Shown here: positions 9,894-17,713 of the stretch, one piece after another
How the letters are laid out: each line of letters opens with the position of its first letter
Numbering within the stretch: the first letter of the stretch is position 1
Assembly (NCBI GenBank): GCA_963747255.1
Contig: CAVVEG010000017.1
Span: forward strand, 310,001 to 374,000
Source: CAIYRG01 sp963747255
Lineage (GTDB): Bacteria > Pseudomonadota > Alphaproteobacteria > Micropepsales > Micropepsaceae
DNA length: 64,000 bases
Direction of reading: 5' to 3'
Program-made: the position numbers and the translations under genes
The notes under the pieces: model-generated
What the model saw: the letters and a program-made list of their open reading frames with translations, nothing else
What the model was told of the DNA's origin: nothing
Databases searched by the model: none

Positions 9894-10724
9894 TCAGTTT
9901 GACTGCTTCCGCATCGCATAGACGTTCTCCTGACCGGGAAAACGGCGGTTGCGGACATCGGCCGCATATTCGGCAACGGCTGCCTCAATTCCCGCTGCCA
10001 GGTGCGCATATTCTCGCACAAAGCGTGGCGGATGAGGGTTCAGGCCCAGCATGTCTTCCATCACAAGTATTTGACCATCGCATAGTGGGGACGCACCGAT
10101 TCCAATCGTCGGAATTGAAACTTCCCGGGTGATTTTTGCCGCCAAAGGTTCGGTTACTGCCTCGAGCACAACCGCGAAAGCCCCCGCCTCGGCAACGGCG
10201 CGCGCGTCGTTTTCAATTACCGGCCAGTCGGATGCATCTCTCCCCTGGGTTTTAAATCCGCCCAGGACCTGAACCATTTGGGGTGTCATTCCGATATGGC
10301 CGACCACTGGAATTCCACGCTGGGTCAGATATCGAATCGTTTCCGCCATCCGGGCCCCACCCTCCATTTTTACGGCGCTGCACCCGGTCTCGTGCATGAC
10401 GCGCGAGGCGCTGCGGAACGCGATGTTGGGGCTTTCCTCATAAGTCCCAAATGGTAGATCGACGACTACCATGGCACGGTGTGCGCCGCGCATAACGGCT
10501 TGTCCATGAAGGATCATCATATCGAGCGTAACGCCGAGCGTTGTCTCCATGCCATGGATCACCATTCCAAGCGTATCGCCCACGAGCATCAGATCGACAT
10601 GTCTGTCGAGCAGCCGCGCCGTATGGGCATGGTAACAAGTAAGGCAGACGATTGGCGTAGCACCCTTCCTGGCGCGAATTTGCGGCACAGTGATGCGTGT
10701 CGCTGCTTCGTCATTTCCGGACAT
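9894..10724 (-). CDS. panB: 3-methyl-2-oxobutanoate hydroxymethyltransferase
   Basis: PanB makes ketopantoate from 2-oxoisovalerate and methylene-tetrahydrofolate, the first step to pantothenate and CoA. The protein is 276 residues from the ATG at 10724, which has AGAGG five bases upstream. Landmarks are LMLVGDTLGMV (metal and substrate loop), HIGMTPQ, the catalytic-glutamate segment AVVLEAVTEPL and IGIGASPLCDGQILV. An in-frame start at 10757 would add 11 residues with no family support. The gene stands alone, with no panC beside it in the window. Confidence 0.93.
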   Translation of the reverse strand: MSGNDEAATRITVPQIRARKGATPIVCLTCYHAHTARLLDRHVDLMLVGDTLGMVIHGMETTLGVTLDMMILHGQAVMRGAHRAMVVVDLPFGTYEESPNIAFRSASRVMHETGCSAVKMEGGARMAETIRYLTQRGIPVVGHIGMTPQMVQVLGGFKTQGRDASDWPVIENDARAVAEAGAFAVVLEAVTEPLAAKITREVSIPTIGIGASPLCDGQILVMEDMLGLNPHPPRFVREYAHLAAGIEAAVAEYAADVRNRRFPGQENVYAMRKQSN

Positions 10725-10814
10725 GGGGACCTCTATAGCAGCATAAGCTTGAGCCACGCTGTCCTTCCGGCAGATGCGGTCTGAACTCGAGCATCTGTCG
10801 CCCTAAAGCCTGGA

Positions 10815-10841
10815 ACACTTCGCGCCAAAATCGCAAAGTGT
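10815..10841. promoter_or_regulatory. Inverted repeat upstream of panB
   Basis: ACACTT at 10815-10820 is mirrored by AAGTGT at 10836-10841, with a further GCG/CGC match inside and an AT-rich centre. It lies in the 164-base gap between panB and the exported protein on the same strand. It may be the terminator stem of the upstream gene or an operator for panB; nothing here decides between them. Confidence 0.3.
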
Positions 10842-10888
10842 GCTGTACATCGGTCTATTGGACGGGCCGAGGGCCAAAAATCACAACA

Positions 10889-11533
10889 CTAACCACCGCC
10901 GTCAGCGCGATTTCGTGTCCCGTCTGCCTGATACAGACTGACAGAATTGGCGAAGCGTAGCGCGGCGGGGCTCAGCGCCGTACTGCCGTCGGGGTTCGGA
11001 AGGTTCATTCCCTGAATCATGTAAAGCCGACCGCGGTTGAACAGCAGATTCACGGTAAGGCGCGCCTTGTTGGGGCAATCCATCCCGCTGACAGCCTTGT
11101 ACCATTTCTGGGCGCCTTCGGTCTGACCCGGCTGGTCCGGAACTTTGTCATTACGACAATCAATCGTGATGAAATGTCCGAAGACCGCCGACCTGCCCGG
11201 CTCGACCCGCGATATCTCGTTGGCGCTGATGTCACCCAACAACCCCAAATTGAACTCCGCTTCAATCATCAGGCTGGCGCCTTCTGTTGCGCGATCCTGG
11301 AGATCAACGATAGTGGCGACATAACTCGCGTCAGCTTCCTTCCTCGAGTAGATATGGACAGGCGCAGATCCAACCAGAACGGTGTGGTAATTGCCCGTCG
11401 AAACCGCCGGCTCGTCCGGGAACTCTACCGCGAAGCCAAGATCCTTGTACGGATGCTCTTTCCAGGCCGCCAGCGCCGTCCCGGATACCATCGCCAGAGT
11501 GGCCGTGGCGAGCAAAACCCCAGTCGAACGCAA
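10889..11533 (-). CDS. Exported protein of unknown function
   Basis: I do not recognise the family. From a TTG at 11533, preceded at 5 bases by the strong ribosome site GGGAGG, the product is 214 residues with a clear signal peptide (RSTGVLLATATLAMVSG, cleavage near ALA-AW). The mature domain begins WKEHPYKDLGFAVEFPDEP, a pattern seen in small periplasmic beta-rich proteins. It has two cysteines that could pair (in TIDCRND and SGMDCPNK). A GTG at 11572 extends the frame but spoils the signal peptide. It is monocistronic and divergent from the DUF6152 gene. Confidence 0.7.
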   Translation of the reverse strand: MRSTGVLLATATLAMVSGTALAAWKEHPYKDLGFAVEFPDEPAVSTGNYHTVLVGSAPVHIYSRKEADASYVATIVDLQDRATEGASLMIEAEFNLGLLGDISANEISRVEPGRSAVFGHFITIDCRNDKVPDQPGQTEGAQKWYKAVSGMDCPNKARLTVNLLFNRGRLYMIQGMNLPNPDGSTALSPAALRFANSVSLYQADGTRNRADGGG

Positions 11534-11678
11534 GTCTGCCTCCCATTTCGCATATTGGGAGAAAACTGCCACAAAGACGGACGCTTGTCTTGCCCAATCG
11601 GGGAAGATGCATGCACGATGGCGCTGTGGTATAAAAGCCCGGTTGCTTTTCAGGAAGCCGCCTTTAGGGAACCCAAAA

Positions 11679-12089
11679 ATGAAATTCAGGTTTATTGCGA
11701 CCGCAACGGTCGCTTCGATGTGCCTGGCGGTGCCGGCGTTGGCGCATCATTCTTTTTCCATGTTCGACCACGAAAAAACCATCACCATGAATGGCCTGGT
11801 CAAAGAATTCGAATGGACCAATCCGCACGCATGGCTGCATATCATGGCGGTCGACGAAAAGACAGGGAAGCCGATCGAGTGGTCGTTCGAAATGGGGGGC
11901 GTTGGTCAGATCGCAGCGCAGGGCTGGAAACCCAATTCGGTGAAGCCCGGAGACAAAATCGCCGTCCAGATGCATCCGCTGAAGGACGGTTCGCATGGCG
12001 GCCAGTACATATCCGCCAGTTTGCCGGACGGCCGTGCCTTTCGGAACATGCAGGACAACACCAGGGCCACCAATAACGTTATTCAATGA
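11679..12089 (+). CDS. DUF6152 family exported protein
   Basis: A 136-residue exported protein. The signal peptide runs to about residue 22 (ALA) and the mature protein begins HHSFSMFD, the histidine-rich start typical of DUF6152. Further family features are KTITMNGLVKEFEWTNPHAW and GGVGQIAAQGWKPNSVKPGD. The mature fold is probably a small OB-like beta barrel. The ATG at 11679 is chosen for the signal peptide; the frame is open well upstream but without sense. The function is unknown; the N-terminal histidines suggest metal binding, but that is only inference. Confidence 0.8.
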   Translation: MKFRFIATATVASMCLAVPALAHHSFSMFDHEKTITMNGLVKEFEWTNPHAWLHIMAVDEKTGKPIEWSFEMGGVGQIAAQGWKPNSVKPGDKIAVQMHPLKDGSHGGQYISASLPDGRAFRNMQDNTRATNNVIQ

Positions 12090-12097
12090 AGCTCAAA

Positions 12098-12134
12098 AAA
12101 AAGGGCCCCGCGGGTTATTCGCATGGCCCTTTTT
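12098..12134. terminator. Bidirectional intrinsic terminator
   Basis: AAAAAGGGCC at 12098-12107 pairs with GGCCCTTTTT at 12125-12134 around a 17-base loop. A-run on one side and T-run on the other give both strands a hairpin plus U-tract. It sits between the converging DUF6152 gene and rplI, so it can end both transcripts. Confidence 0.85.
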
Positions 12135-12154
12135 CCGTCCTTAAGGTTTGAGCC

Positions 12155-12730
12155 TCAGGCAGTTTCGCCTGCTGCGGCCGGGCCGGCGCCTTCCTCGAAT
12201 ATCGCTCCGTTGCCTGCCGCGCTTGCCTGTTCTTCCGGCTGTTCGGCAAGAACGTCTTCACCCCTTGCCTGGCGTTCCGCTTCATCCTCCGTACGCGCAA
12301 CGTTGATGGTCACGGAAACGCGAACTTCCGGGTGAAGCACGACAGAAATTTCGTGCAAGCCGATATTCTTGATTGCCTTGTCGATCGGCACCTGGGTGCG
12401 TGCGATGCTGAATCCGCCCGTGGTGATCGCTTCGGCGATATCGCGCGGGGACACTGATCCGTACAGTTGTCCGCGATCACCTGCCTGACGCAACAGCATG
12501 AAAATTTTGCCCTTCAGCTTATCGCCGATCTGCTCGGCTTCCTTCCGGCGCTCCAGATTTCTGGCTTCCAGTTGCGACCGTTGCGTTTCAAAAAGAGCAA
12601 GATTTGACTTGGTTGCGCGAAGGGCTTTCTTTTTTGGCAGCAGGTAATTCCGGGCAAAGCCGTCTTTGACCTTCACCACATCGCCAATCTGTCCAAGCTT
12701 TTCCACTCGCTCAAGCAGTACCACCTGCAT
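12155..12730 (-). CDS. rplI: 50S ribosomal protein L9
   Basis: A 191-residue L9. The N-terminal RNA-binding domain has the signature GQIGDVVKVKDGFARNYLLP, followed by the long connecting helix and the C-terminal domain with GQLYGSVSPRDIAEAI. It carries an Ala/Glu-rich tail of about 40 residues beyond the conserved domain, common in Alphaproteobacteria. It is the last gene of the rpsF-rpsR-rplI operon, 8 bases after rpsR. The usual downstream gene dnaB is missing; a terminator and a convergent gene follow. Confidence 0.97.
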   Translation of the reverse strand: MQVVLLERVEKLGQIGDVVKVKDGFARNYLLPKKKALRATKSNLALFETQRSQLEARNLERRKEAEQIGDKLKGKIFMLLRQAGDRGQLYGSVSPRDIAEAITTGGFSIARTQVPIDKAIKNIGLHEISVVLHPEVRVSVTINVARTEDEAERQARGEDVLAEQPEEQASAAGNGAIFEEGAGPAAAGETA

Positions 12731-12738
12731 CGCCGCAC

Positions 12739-12984
12739 CTATCGGATAACGTAAGGGAGCAGCGCCATGAAACGTGCCCGTTTGATTGCTTTTGCAAGTT
12801 CACGCTGTTTTTTTGCGCAGACCGCAGTGATCCGGGAGGGCACGATTTTGCCGCGCTCGGAAATGTAACGTTGGAGCAGTTTCACATCCTTGTAGTCTAT
12901 CTTGGGCGCGTTCTCGCCGGAAAAGGGACAGGTCTTGCGCCGGCGGAAGAATGGCCTGCGGGCCAGCGCGGGTTGCGTGCTCAT
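12739..12984 (-). CDS. rpsR: 30S ribosomal protein S18
   Basis: An 81-residue S18, the partner of S6 on the small-subunit platform. It has the arginine-rich RRPFFRRRKTCPF near the start and the conserved IDYKDVKLLQRYISERGKI and KKQRELAKAIKRARFMALLP. Its start overlaps the rpsF stop by 4 bases, so expression of the two binding partners is coupled. Confidence 0.97.
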   Translation of the reverse strand: MSTQPALARRPFFRRRKTCPFSGENAPKIDYKDVKLLQRYISERGKIVPSRITAVCAKKQRELAKAIKRARFMALLPYVIR

Positions 12985-13376
12985 AATACGGCTCCTTCCG
13001 TTTCGGGCGCGTTTTCCTCACGGGGACGACGTTCTCTCGGAGCCTCGTCGCGGTTGCCCTCCCGCTTTCGGCTCGAGTTGGATTGTTCGAACGCTTCGAC
13101 GCGCACGGTGATGAACCGCAGCACGTCTTCATTGATTTTTAGTTGGCGCTCGAGTTCGACAATCGCCTTTGCTGGGGCATTCAGATTGAGCAGAACGTAG
13201 TGGCCTTTGCGGTTTTTCTTTATGCGATATGCCAGCGTCCTCAGCCCCCAATATTCCTGCTTCTCGACTTTGCCGCCTTCGTTCTCGATGATGGTTTTCA
13301 GATGCGTCGCAAGCGCATCCACCGCCTGCGCGCTGATATCCTGGCGCGCGATCAGCATATGCTCGTATAGAGACAT
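12981..13376 (-). CDS. rpsF: 30S ribosomal protein S6
   Basis: A 131-residue S6: MSLYEHMLIARQDIS at the start, GLRTLAYRIKKNRKGHY in the middle and an Arg/Glu-rich tail after about residue 100, as in Alphaproteobacteria. It binds 16S rRNA together with S18, encoded next in the operon. In many bacteria the S6:S18 complex represses this operon by binding its leader; a promoter and hairpin-bearing leader of about 135 bases lie upstream here. Confidence 0.97.
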   Translation of the reverse strand: MSLYEHMLIARQDISAQAVDALATHLKTIIENEGGKVEKQEYWGLRTLAYRIKKNRKGHYVLLNLNAPAKAIVELERQLKINEDVLRFITVRVEAFEQSNSSRKREGNRDEAPRERRPREENAPETEGAVL

Positions 13377-13448
13377 CGGTTATTTCCCCTTGTTCCGGGT
13401 GCGGCACACTGGGGCAGTGGGTCTGTCCCGGCATGTCGGTTCGCAAGG

Positions 13449-13463
13449 ACCGGACCATCCGGT
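13449..13463 (-). promoter_or_regulatory. Hairpin in the rpsF leader, possible S6:S18 site
   Basis: In the predicted rpsF leader the coding-strand sequence ACCGGA-tgg-TCCGGT forms a perfect 6-base-pair stem. S6:S18 autoregulatory RNAs contain a stem with an exposed CCG; a CCG is present in this stem, but the full two-stem motif was not established by eye. Confidence 0.3.
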
Positions 13464-13518
13464 ATCCCGCTAGATAGGCCAGCGGATTCTCGCGACCACA
13501 CCCGATTTGAGGCGCAGG

Positions 13519-13547
13519 GCTATACCGGAACGATGACTCTCGTGCAA
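13519..13547 (-). promoter_or_regulatory. Promoter of the rpsF-rpsR-rplI operon
   Basis: Reading toward rpsF, a -35 box TTGCAC (13542-13547) and a -10 box TATAGC (13519-13524) are separated by exactly 17 bases. This predicts a transcript start near 13512 and an untranslated leader of about 135 bases, longer than needed for ribosome loading and consistent with autoregulation. Confidence 0.55.
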
Positions 13548-13628
13548 CCGGTGGAATATTTTCGTTCCTGTATTGTTCTTATCCAGGGTTTGCGGTAAAT
13601 GCCACGTTCGAGTCAAGGAGAACGGGTC

Positions 13629-13964
13629 ATGAGAATATCCCATCAATTGCTGATGGCGTTAACGCTTGTGCTTTTCACGGGGGCAACTTCTCCCGGGCAG
13701 GCAGCGCAGACACACACCGCTCAAGCGCAAGGAGCATCAATCGCGACCGGGGATGTCGCGGCCGAAACGGACGCCACCGCCGATTTGAACCGTAAAAGCT
13801 TGCAGGCGGCGCAGGATGGCAAAATGCCGGATTATACCGCGTCCTCCAGCAAAGGCGGCGTAAAGGCGCAGCGGAAGACAAAGGCAAAACCAAAATTCGT
13901 GAAGCGGACAAAGACGCGGCGCCAAAACGGAACCGTAAAGGTGAACAAAACAAAACGAGCGTGA
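13629..13964 (+). CDS. Small exported protein with a lysine/arginine-rich tail
   Basis: A 111-residue protein of no recognised family. The ATG at 13629 has AAGGAG eight bases upstream. A signal peptide (MRISHQLLMALTLVLFTGAT to about AQA) is followed by an Ala/Thr-rich segment and then a strongly basic C-terminal half (for instance KAQRKTKAKPKFVKRTKTRR). It is divergent from rpsF. The low-complexity basic tail suggests binding to an acidic polymer such as LPS, teichoic-like glycans or nucleic acid outside the cytoplasm; that is inference only. Confidence 0.7.
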   Translation: MRISHQLLMALTLVLFTGATSPGQAAQTHTAQAQGASIATGDVAAETDATADLNRKSLQAAQDGKMPDYTASSSKGGVKAQRKTKAKPKFVKRTKTRRQNGTVKVNKTKRA

Positions 13965-14310
13965 AAAATGCGGTAGGCCAATTTATTCCGGTCTGCCGTA
14001 GCACCCGGTTCAAGACGATTTCCGGCGATCTCGGCCCCACCGGGTCGGACCAGTCCGGTCCGATGGGAGTCCGGTATTCGACCGGGCCGCGGTGATATCG
14101 GTGCTGTTGAGTGTTCGCAATATCAAGTAGGGCTTTGAGAAGCCGGCCTGCCGAAGCATGATACAAAATGCCGGCAACCCGAGACACTGACCTTCTCCTG
14201 CGCCGGGCGGAAGCACAAACTCCCGGGATTTGCCCGAGCCTTTCGAAGCCGACGATCTTGCGCTGGCGTGGCGTCCATCTTAAGGGGGACGGCCGCGCAG
14301 GAGGGGTTCA
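13965..14310. other. Intergenic region ahead of fabD
   Basis: 346 bases with no credible gene. It holds a perfect hairpin, TCGGACC-agtcc-GGTCCGA at 14045-14063, which extends outward as CCCA/TGGG with a bulge and lacks a T-run. It also holds a weak promoter-like pair, TTGAGA at 14135-14140 and an ATGATA-like box near 14158. The ribosome site for fabD, CAGGAGGGG, is at its end. The promoter of the fab operon is probably here. Confidence 0.5.
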
Positions 14311-15249
14311 GTGCGAGCTTTCATTTTTCCAGGACAGGGTAGCCAATTCATTGGAATGGGCAAAGCGTTCGCCGATGCGTTCCCTTGCGCACGGGAAGTT
14401 TTTGACGAGGTGGATGACGCGCTCAGCCAGTGTCTCTCCCGTTTGATGTGGCAGGGCCCGGCACCGGATCTGGAACTGACTGAAAACGCGCAGCCCGCGA
14501 TCATGGCATATTCGATATCGATCATCCGGGTTCTGCAACGCGAGTGCGGACTTGATTTTCCACGCCATGCGCGGCTGGCAGCAGGTCATTCGCTTGGCGA
14601 ATATTCGGCGCTTTGTGCAACCGGGGCTTTAACCCTGGCAGATACCGCACAGCTGGTTCGAATCCGTGGTCGGGCAATGCAATCCGCCGCTCCAGTCGGC
14701 ACAGGGGGAATGACGGCACTGATCGGGATCGATTTGAACCAGGCAGTTGAGGCGGTGGAGGAAGCCAAAGCGATCGGAGTGGTGGTGATCGCCAATGACA
14801 ATGCACCGGGGCAGGTGGTGATTTCGGGCGAAAATGCGGCCCTGGAGAAAGCCGCGGAACTTGCCAGGAAGAATGGCGCCAAACGTGCGATTCCACTGCC
14901 TGTCAGTACGCCGAATCATTCGCCGCTTCTGAAATCCGCGGGTGAACGAATGCGCGAGGCACTGGAAAGCGTCGTTATTTGTGCACCGCTTGTGCCGGTG
15001 GTCAGTAATGTCTCCGCTGCCCAGGTAAGCGAGCCGGAGACAATTCGCCGGTTGCTGGTTGAGCAAATCACCTCGCGGGTCCGGTGGCGCGAGAGCGTTT
15101 TGACATTCCAGGACCATGGCGTGTTGGTTACCGTGGAGGCCGGCGGTAATAAAGTCCTTACCGGAATGGTGAGGCGCATCGACAGGGAACTGCAAACGAT
15201 CAGCCTCGACACTCCGAAAGATATCGAGGCTTTTGCGGGAACGCTTTGA
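14311..15249 (+). CDS. fabD: Malonyl-CoA:ACP transacylase
   Basis: FabD loads malonyl groups from CoA onto acyl carrier protein to start each elongation round. The 312-residue protein starts at GTG 14311 behind a strong GGAGGGG. It opens with RAFIFPGQGSQ, has the nucleophile Ser94 in GHSLGEYSA, the substrate arginine in RGRAMQ and the catalytic His203 in STPNHSPLL. It heads the fabD-fabG-acpP-fabF cluster, with 11 bases to fabG. Confidence 0.97.
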   Translation: MRAFIFPGQGSQFIGMGKAFADAFPCAREVFDEVDDALSQCLSRLMWQGPAPDLELTENAQPAIMAYSISIIRVLQRECGLDFPRHARLAAGHSLGEYSALCATGALTLADTAQLVRIRGRAMQSAAPVGTGGMTALIGIDLNQAVEAVEEAKAIGVVVIANDNAPGQVVISGENAALEKAAELARKNGAKRAIPLPVSTPNHSPLLKSAGERMREALESVVICAPLVPVVSNVSAAQVSEPETIRRLLVEQITSRVRWRESVLTFQDHGVLVTVEAGGNKVLTGMVRRIDRELQTISLDTPKDIEAFAGTL

Positions 15250-15260
15250 AAGGCCAATCA

Positions 15261-16001
15261 ATGTTCGACCTGTCGGGAAAGACCGCGCTCGTAACCGGTG
15301 CATCGGGTGGCATCGGCGCTTCCATCGCCCGTGCACTGCATGGACAGGGTGCGCGTGTCGTGCTGTCCGGTACGCGTACGGAGCAACTGGAAAAACTCAA
15401 ATCCGACCTTGGCGAAGGGGCGTTTGTGGCCGCATGCGATCTTGCGGTTTCTGCGGAAGTCGATGGTCTGGTGGCCAGGGCCGAAGCGGCAAGCGGTTCG
15501 TCGATCGAAATACTCGTGAACAACGCCGGCATCACGCGGGACAATCTGTTCCTGCGAATGACGGATCAGCAGTGGGAGCAGGTTCTTGCCGTTAACCTGA
15601 CGGCACCCTTCAGGCTGTGCCGCGCCGTACTGCGGCAGATGGTCCGAAAGCGCTGGGGACGAATCGTGACGGTGACCTCGGTCGTGGGAACGACGGGCAA
15701 TCCGGGCCAGGCCAATTATGCGGCTGCAAAAGCCGGGCTCGTCGGGATGTCAAAAGCGCTGGCCGCCGAGGTTGCGACCCGGAATATCACCGTCAATTGC
15801 GTTGCCCCCGGTATGATTTCGACATCGATGACGGAAGGGCTGACGCCAGAGCAAAAGACTGCGATTTTGCCCCGCATTCCCGCTGGCAGGATGGGGGAAT
15901 CACCTGACATCGCGGCGGCGGTGGTCTATCTCGCCAGTGAAGAGGCCCGTTACGTGACCGGCGCCACGCTGCACGTGAATGGCGGTATGGCCATGATTTA
16001 G
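15261..16001 (+). CDS. fabG: 3-oxoacyl-ACP reductase
   Basis: A 246-residue NADPH-dependent SDR reducing 3-oxoacyl-ACP. Cofactor motif TGASGGIG is at residues 12-19; the catalytic Ser140, Tyr153 and Lys157 (YAAAK) are in place, and the tail GATLHVNGGMAMI is the FabG signature. The ATG at 15261 gives MFDLSGKTALVTG, the normal length; a TTG at 15246 overlaps fabD and is less likely. It is flanked by fabD and acpP, which settles FabG over other SDRs. Confidence 0.97.
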   Translation: MFDLSGKTALVTGASGGIGASIARALHGQGARVVLSGTRTEQLEKLKSDLGEGAFVAACDLAVSAEVDGLVARAEAASGSSIEILVNNAGITRDNLFLRMTDQQWEQVLAVNLTAPFRLCRAVLRQMVRKRWGRIVTVTSVVGTTGNPGQANYAAAKAGLVGMSKALAAEVATRNITVNCVAPGMISTSMTEGLTPEQKTAILPRIPAGRMGESPDIAAAVVYLASEEARYVTGATLHVNGGMAMI

Positions 16002-16157
16002 TTGCGAGCACATGATTTTGAGAGTTTGCCGCGAACTTGCAGATTATGATACGAAACGCCGCTTTCAGAGCCGTGACTTGACCGGCGCGGGGATTTCGGC
16101 GGACGGCATCGCAGGTCACGGACAGAAAACCAAACGACAAAGAAGAGGCCGAAACAG

Positions 16158-16394
16158 ATGAGCGACGTCGCTGAGCGCGTGAAGAAGATCGTGGTCGAAC
16201 ACCTTAATGTGGATGGTGATAAAGTCACGGAAGGGGCAAGTTTTATCGAGGATCTTGGGGCAGACAGCCTCGACACCGTGGAATTGGTCATGGCTTTCGA
16301 GGAAGAGTTCGGAATCGAAATTCCGGATGATGCCGCGGAATCCATCGTGACCGTCGGAGACGCCGTCAAGTTCATTGAGAAAGCGCAGAGCTAA
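16158..16394 (+). CDS. acpP: Acyl carrier protein
   Basis: A 78-residue acidic protein carrying growing fatty acids on a phosphopantetheine arm. The attachment serine is Ser37 in GADSLDTVELV. The start MSDVAERVKKIVVEHL is typical. It lies 156 bases after fabG; the gap holds a TATGAT box at 16045-16050 that may serve a dedicated promoter, though a well-spaced -35 is not evident. fabF follows after 42 bases. Confidence 0.98.
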   Translation: MSDVAERVKKIVVEHLNVDGDKVTEGASFIEDLGADSLDTVELVMAFEEEFGIEIPDDAAESIVTVGDAVKFIEKAQS

Positions 16395-16436
16395 TCGGCG
16401 GATGTTCGCCCGAGATCCGGCTCCGCATTGGCTCCG

Positions 16437-17708
16437 ATGACCGGTTGGCGGCGTGTGGTCATCACGGGAATGGGTCTCGTCACCCCGCTTGGCTGCGGGG
16501 TTGAGACCTCCTGGTCCCGGCTTCTGGACGGCTGTTCCGGCGCAGGGCCGATTACGCGCTTTAAGGTCGATGATCTGCCCGCGAGGATCGCTTGCGACGT
16601 GCCGCGGGGCGACGGCACGAACGGCACGTTCAATCCCGACCAATGGGTGGACACGAGGGAACAGCGACGAATCGATGATTTCATAACGTACGCGCTGGCC
16701 GCGGCCCAACAGGCGGTGGACGATTCTGGATACCGGGCCGAAACACCGGAGCAGCAGAACCGCGCCGGCGTGCTGATCGGTTCTGGAATAGGCGGTCTTG
16801 ACGGAATCGAACAGGCAGCAATTCTGGTACAGGAAAAGGGACCCCGCCGGTTGTCGCCTTTCTTCATCCCTGGGCGATTGATCAATCTTGCTTCGGGCTA
16901 TGTTTCCATCCGCTTTGGTTACAGAGGGCCCAATCATTCGGTGGTCACGGCCTGTTCGACCGGGGCGCATGCCATTGGCGATGCGGCCAGACTGATCGCG
17001 CTTGATGACGCGGATGTGATGCTCGCCGGAGGGACGGAAGCAGCCATATGCCGTCTCGGAATTGCTGGCTTTGTCGCCTGTCGGGCCCTTTCCACCGCTT
17101 TCAACGACACGCCGGAAAAGGCGTCTCGCCCCTATGACAAGGACCGCGACGGCTTCGTTATGGGTGCCGGCGCCGGAGTCGTGATGCTGGAGGAATACGA
17201 ACACGCGAAGTCGCGTGGAGCGAAAATCTATGCCGAAGTGAAGGGCTATGGATTATCCGGTGACGCCCACCATATCACAGCTCCGGCAGAAGACGGCGAC
17301 GGCGCCTACCGCGCAATGACCATGGCCTTGAAGCGTGCCAGACTGAATCCCTCTGATGTGGACTATATTAACGCACACGGAACATCGACGCCTCTCGGCG
17401 ATGAAATCGAATTGCGCGCCGTGGAGCGCGTATTCGGAAATTCGGCCGCTAAACTCGCAATGTCATCGACCAAGTCCTCTGTTGGACATCTGCTTGGCGC
17501 GGCCGGCGCGGTAGAAGCGATTTTTTCAGCACTTGCGATCCGGGATTCCGTTGCCCCTCCGACGCTCAATCTTGACAATCCCTCCGTTGGAACGGTGATT
17601 GATCTGATACCGCATCGGGCAAAAGAGATGCCGATTTCCAACGTCTTGTCGAACTCATTTGGCTTCGGCGGCACGAACGCCACATTGGTCCTGGCTACAG
17701 CAGGTTAA
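16437..17708 (+). CDS. fabF: 3-oxoacyl-ACP synthase II
   Basis: The condensing enzyme that elongates acyl-ACP with malonyl-ACP. From the ATG at 16437 the protein has 423 residues. The thiolase-fold catalytic triad is Cys173 (TACSTGAH), His314 (NAHGTSTP) and His351 (SSVGHLLGAAGA), with Lys346 in STKS. The C-terminal loop SNSFGFGGTNATLVL is typical of KASII. A TTG at 16428 would add three residues. mltG starts 5 bases after the stop. Confidence 0.97.
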   Translation: MTGWRRVVITGMGLVTPLGCGVETSWSRLLDGCSGAGPITRFKVDDLPARIACDVPRGDGTNGTFNPDQWVDTREQRRIDDFITYALAAAQQAVDDSGYRAETPEQQNRAGVLIGSGIGGLDGIEQAAILVQEKGPRRLSPFFIPGRLINLASGYVSIRFGYRGPNHSVVTACSTGAHAIGDAARLIALDDADVMLAGGTEAAICRLGIAGFVACRALSTAFNDTPEKASRPYDKDRDGFVMGAGAGVVMLEEYEHAKSRGAKIYAEVKGYGLSGDAHHITAPAEDGDGAYRAMTMALKRARLNPSDVDYINAHGTSTPLGDEIELRAVERVFGNSAAKLAMSSTKSSVGHLLGAAGAVEAIFSALAIRDSVAPPTLNLDNPSVGTVIDLIPHRAKEMPISNVLSNSFGFGGTNATLVLATAG

Positions 17709-17713
17709 GCGCA

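Noticed and set aside
16116..17204. Long open frame antisense to fabF
   Set aside because: Low-complexity translation with no domain, lying wholly over acpP/fabF with full catalytic motifs; a codon-bias shadow.
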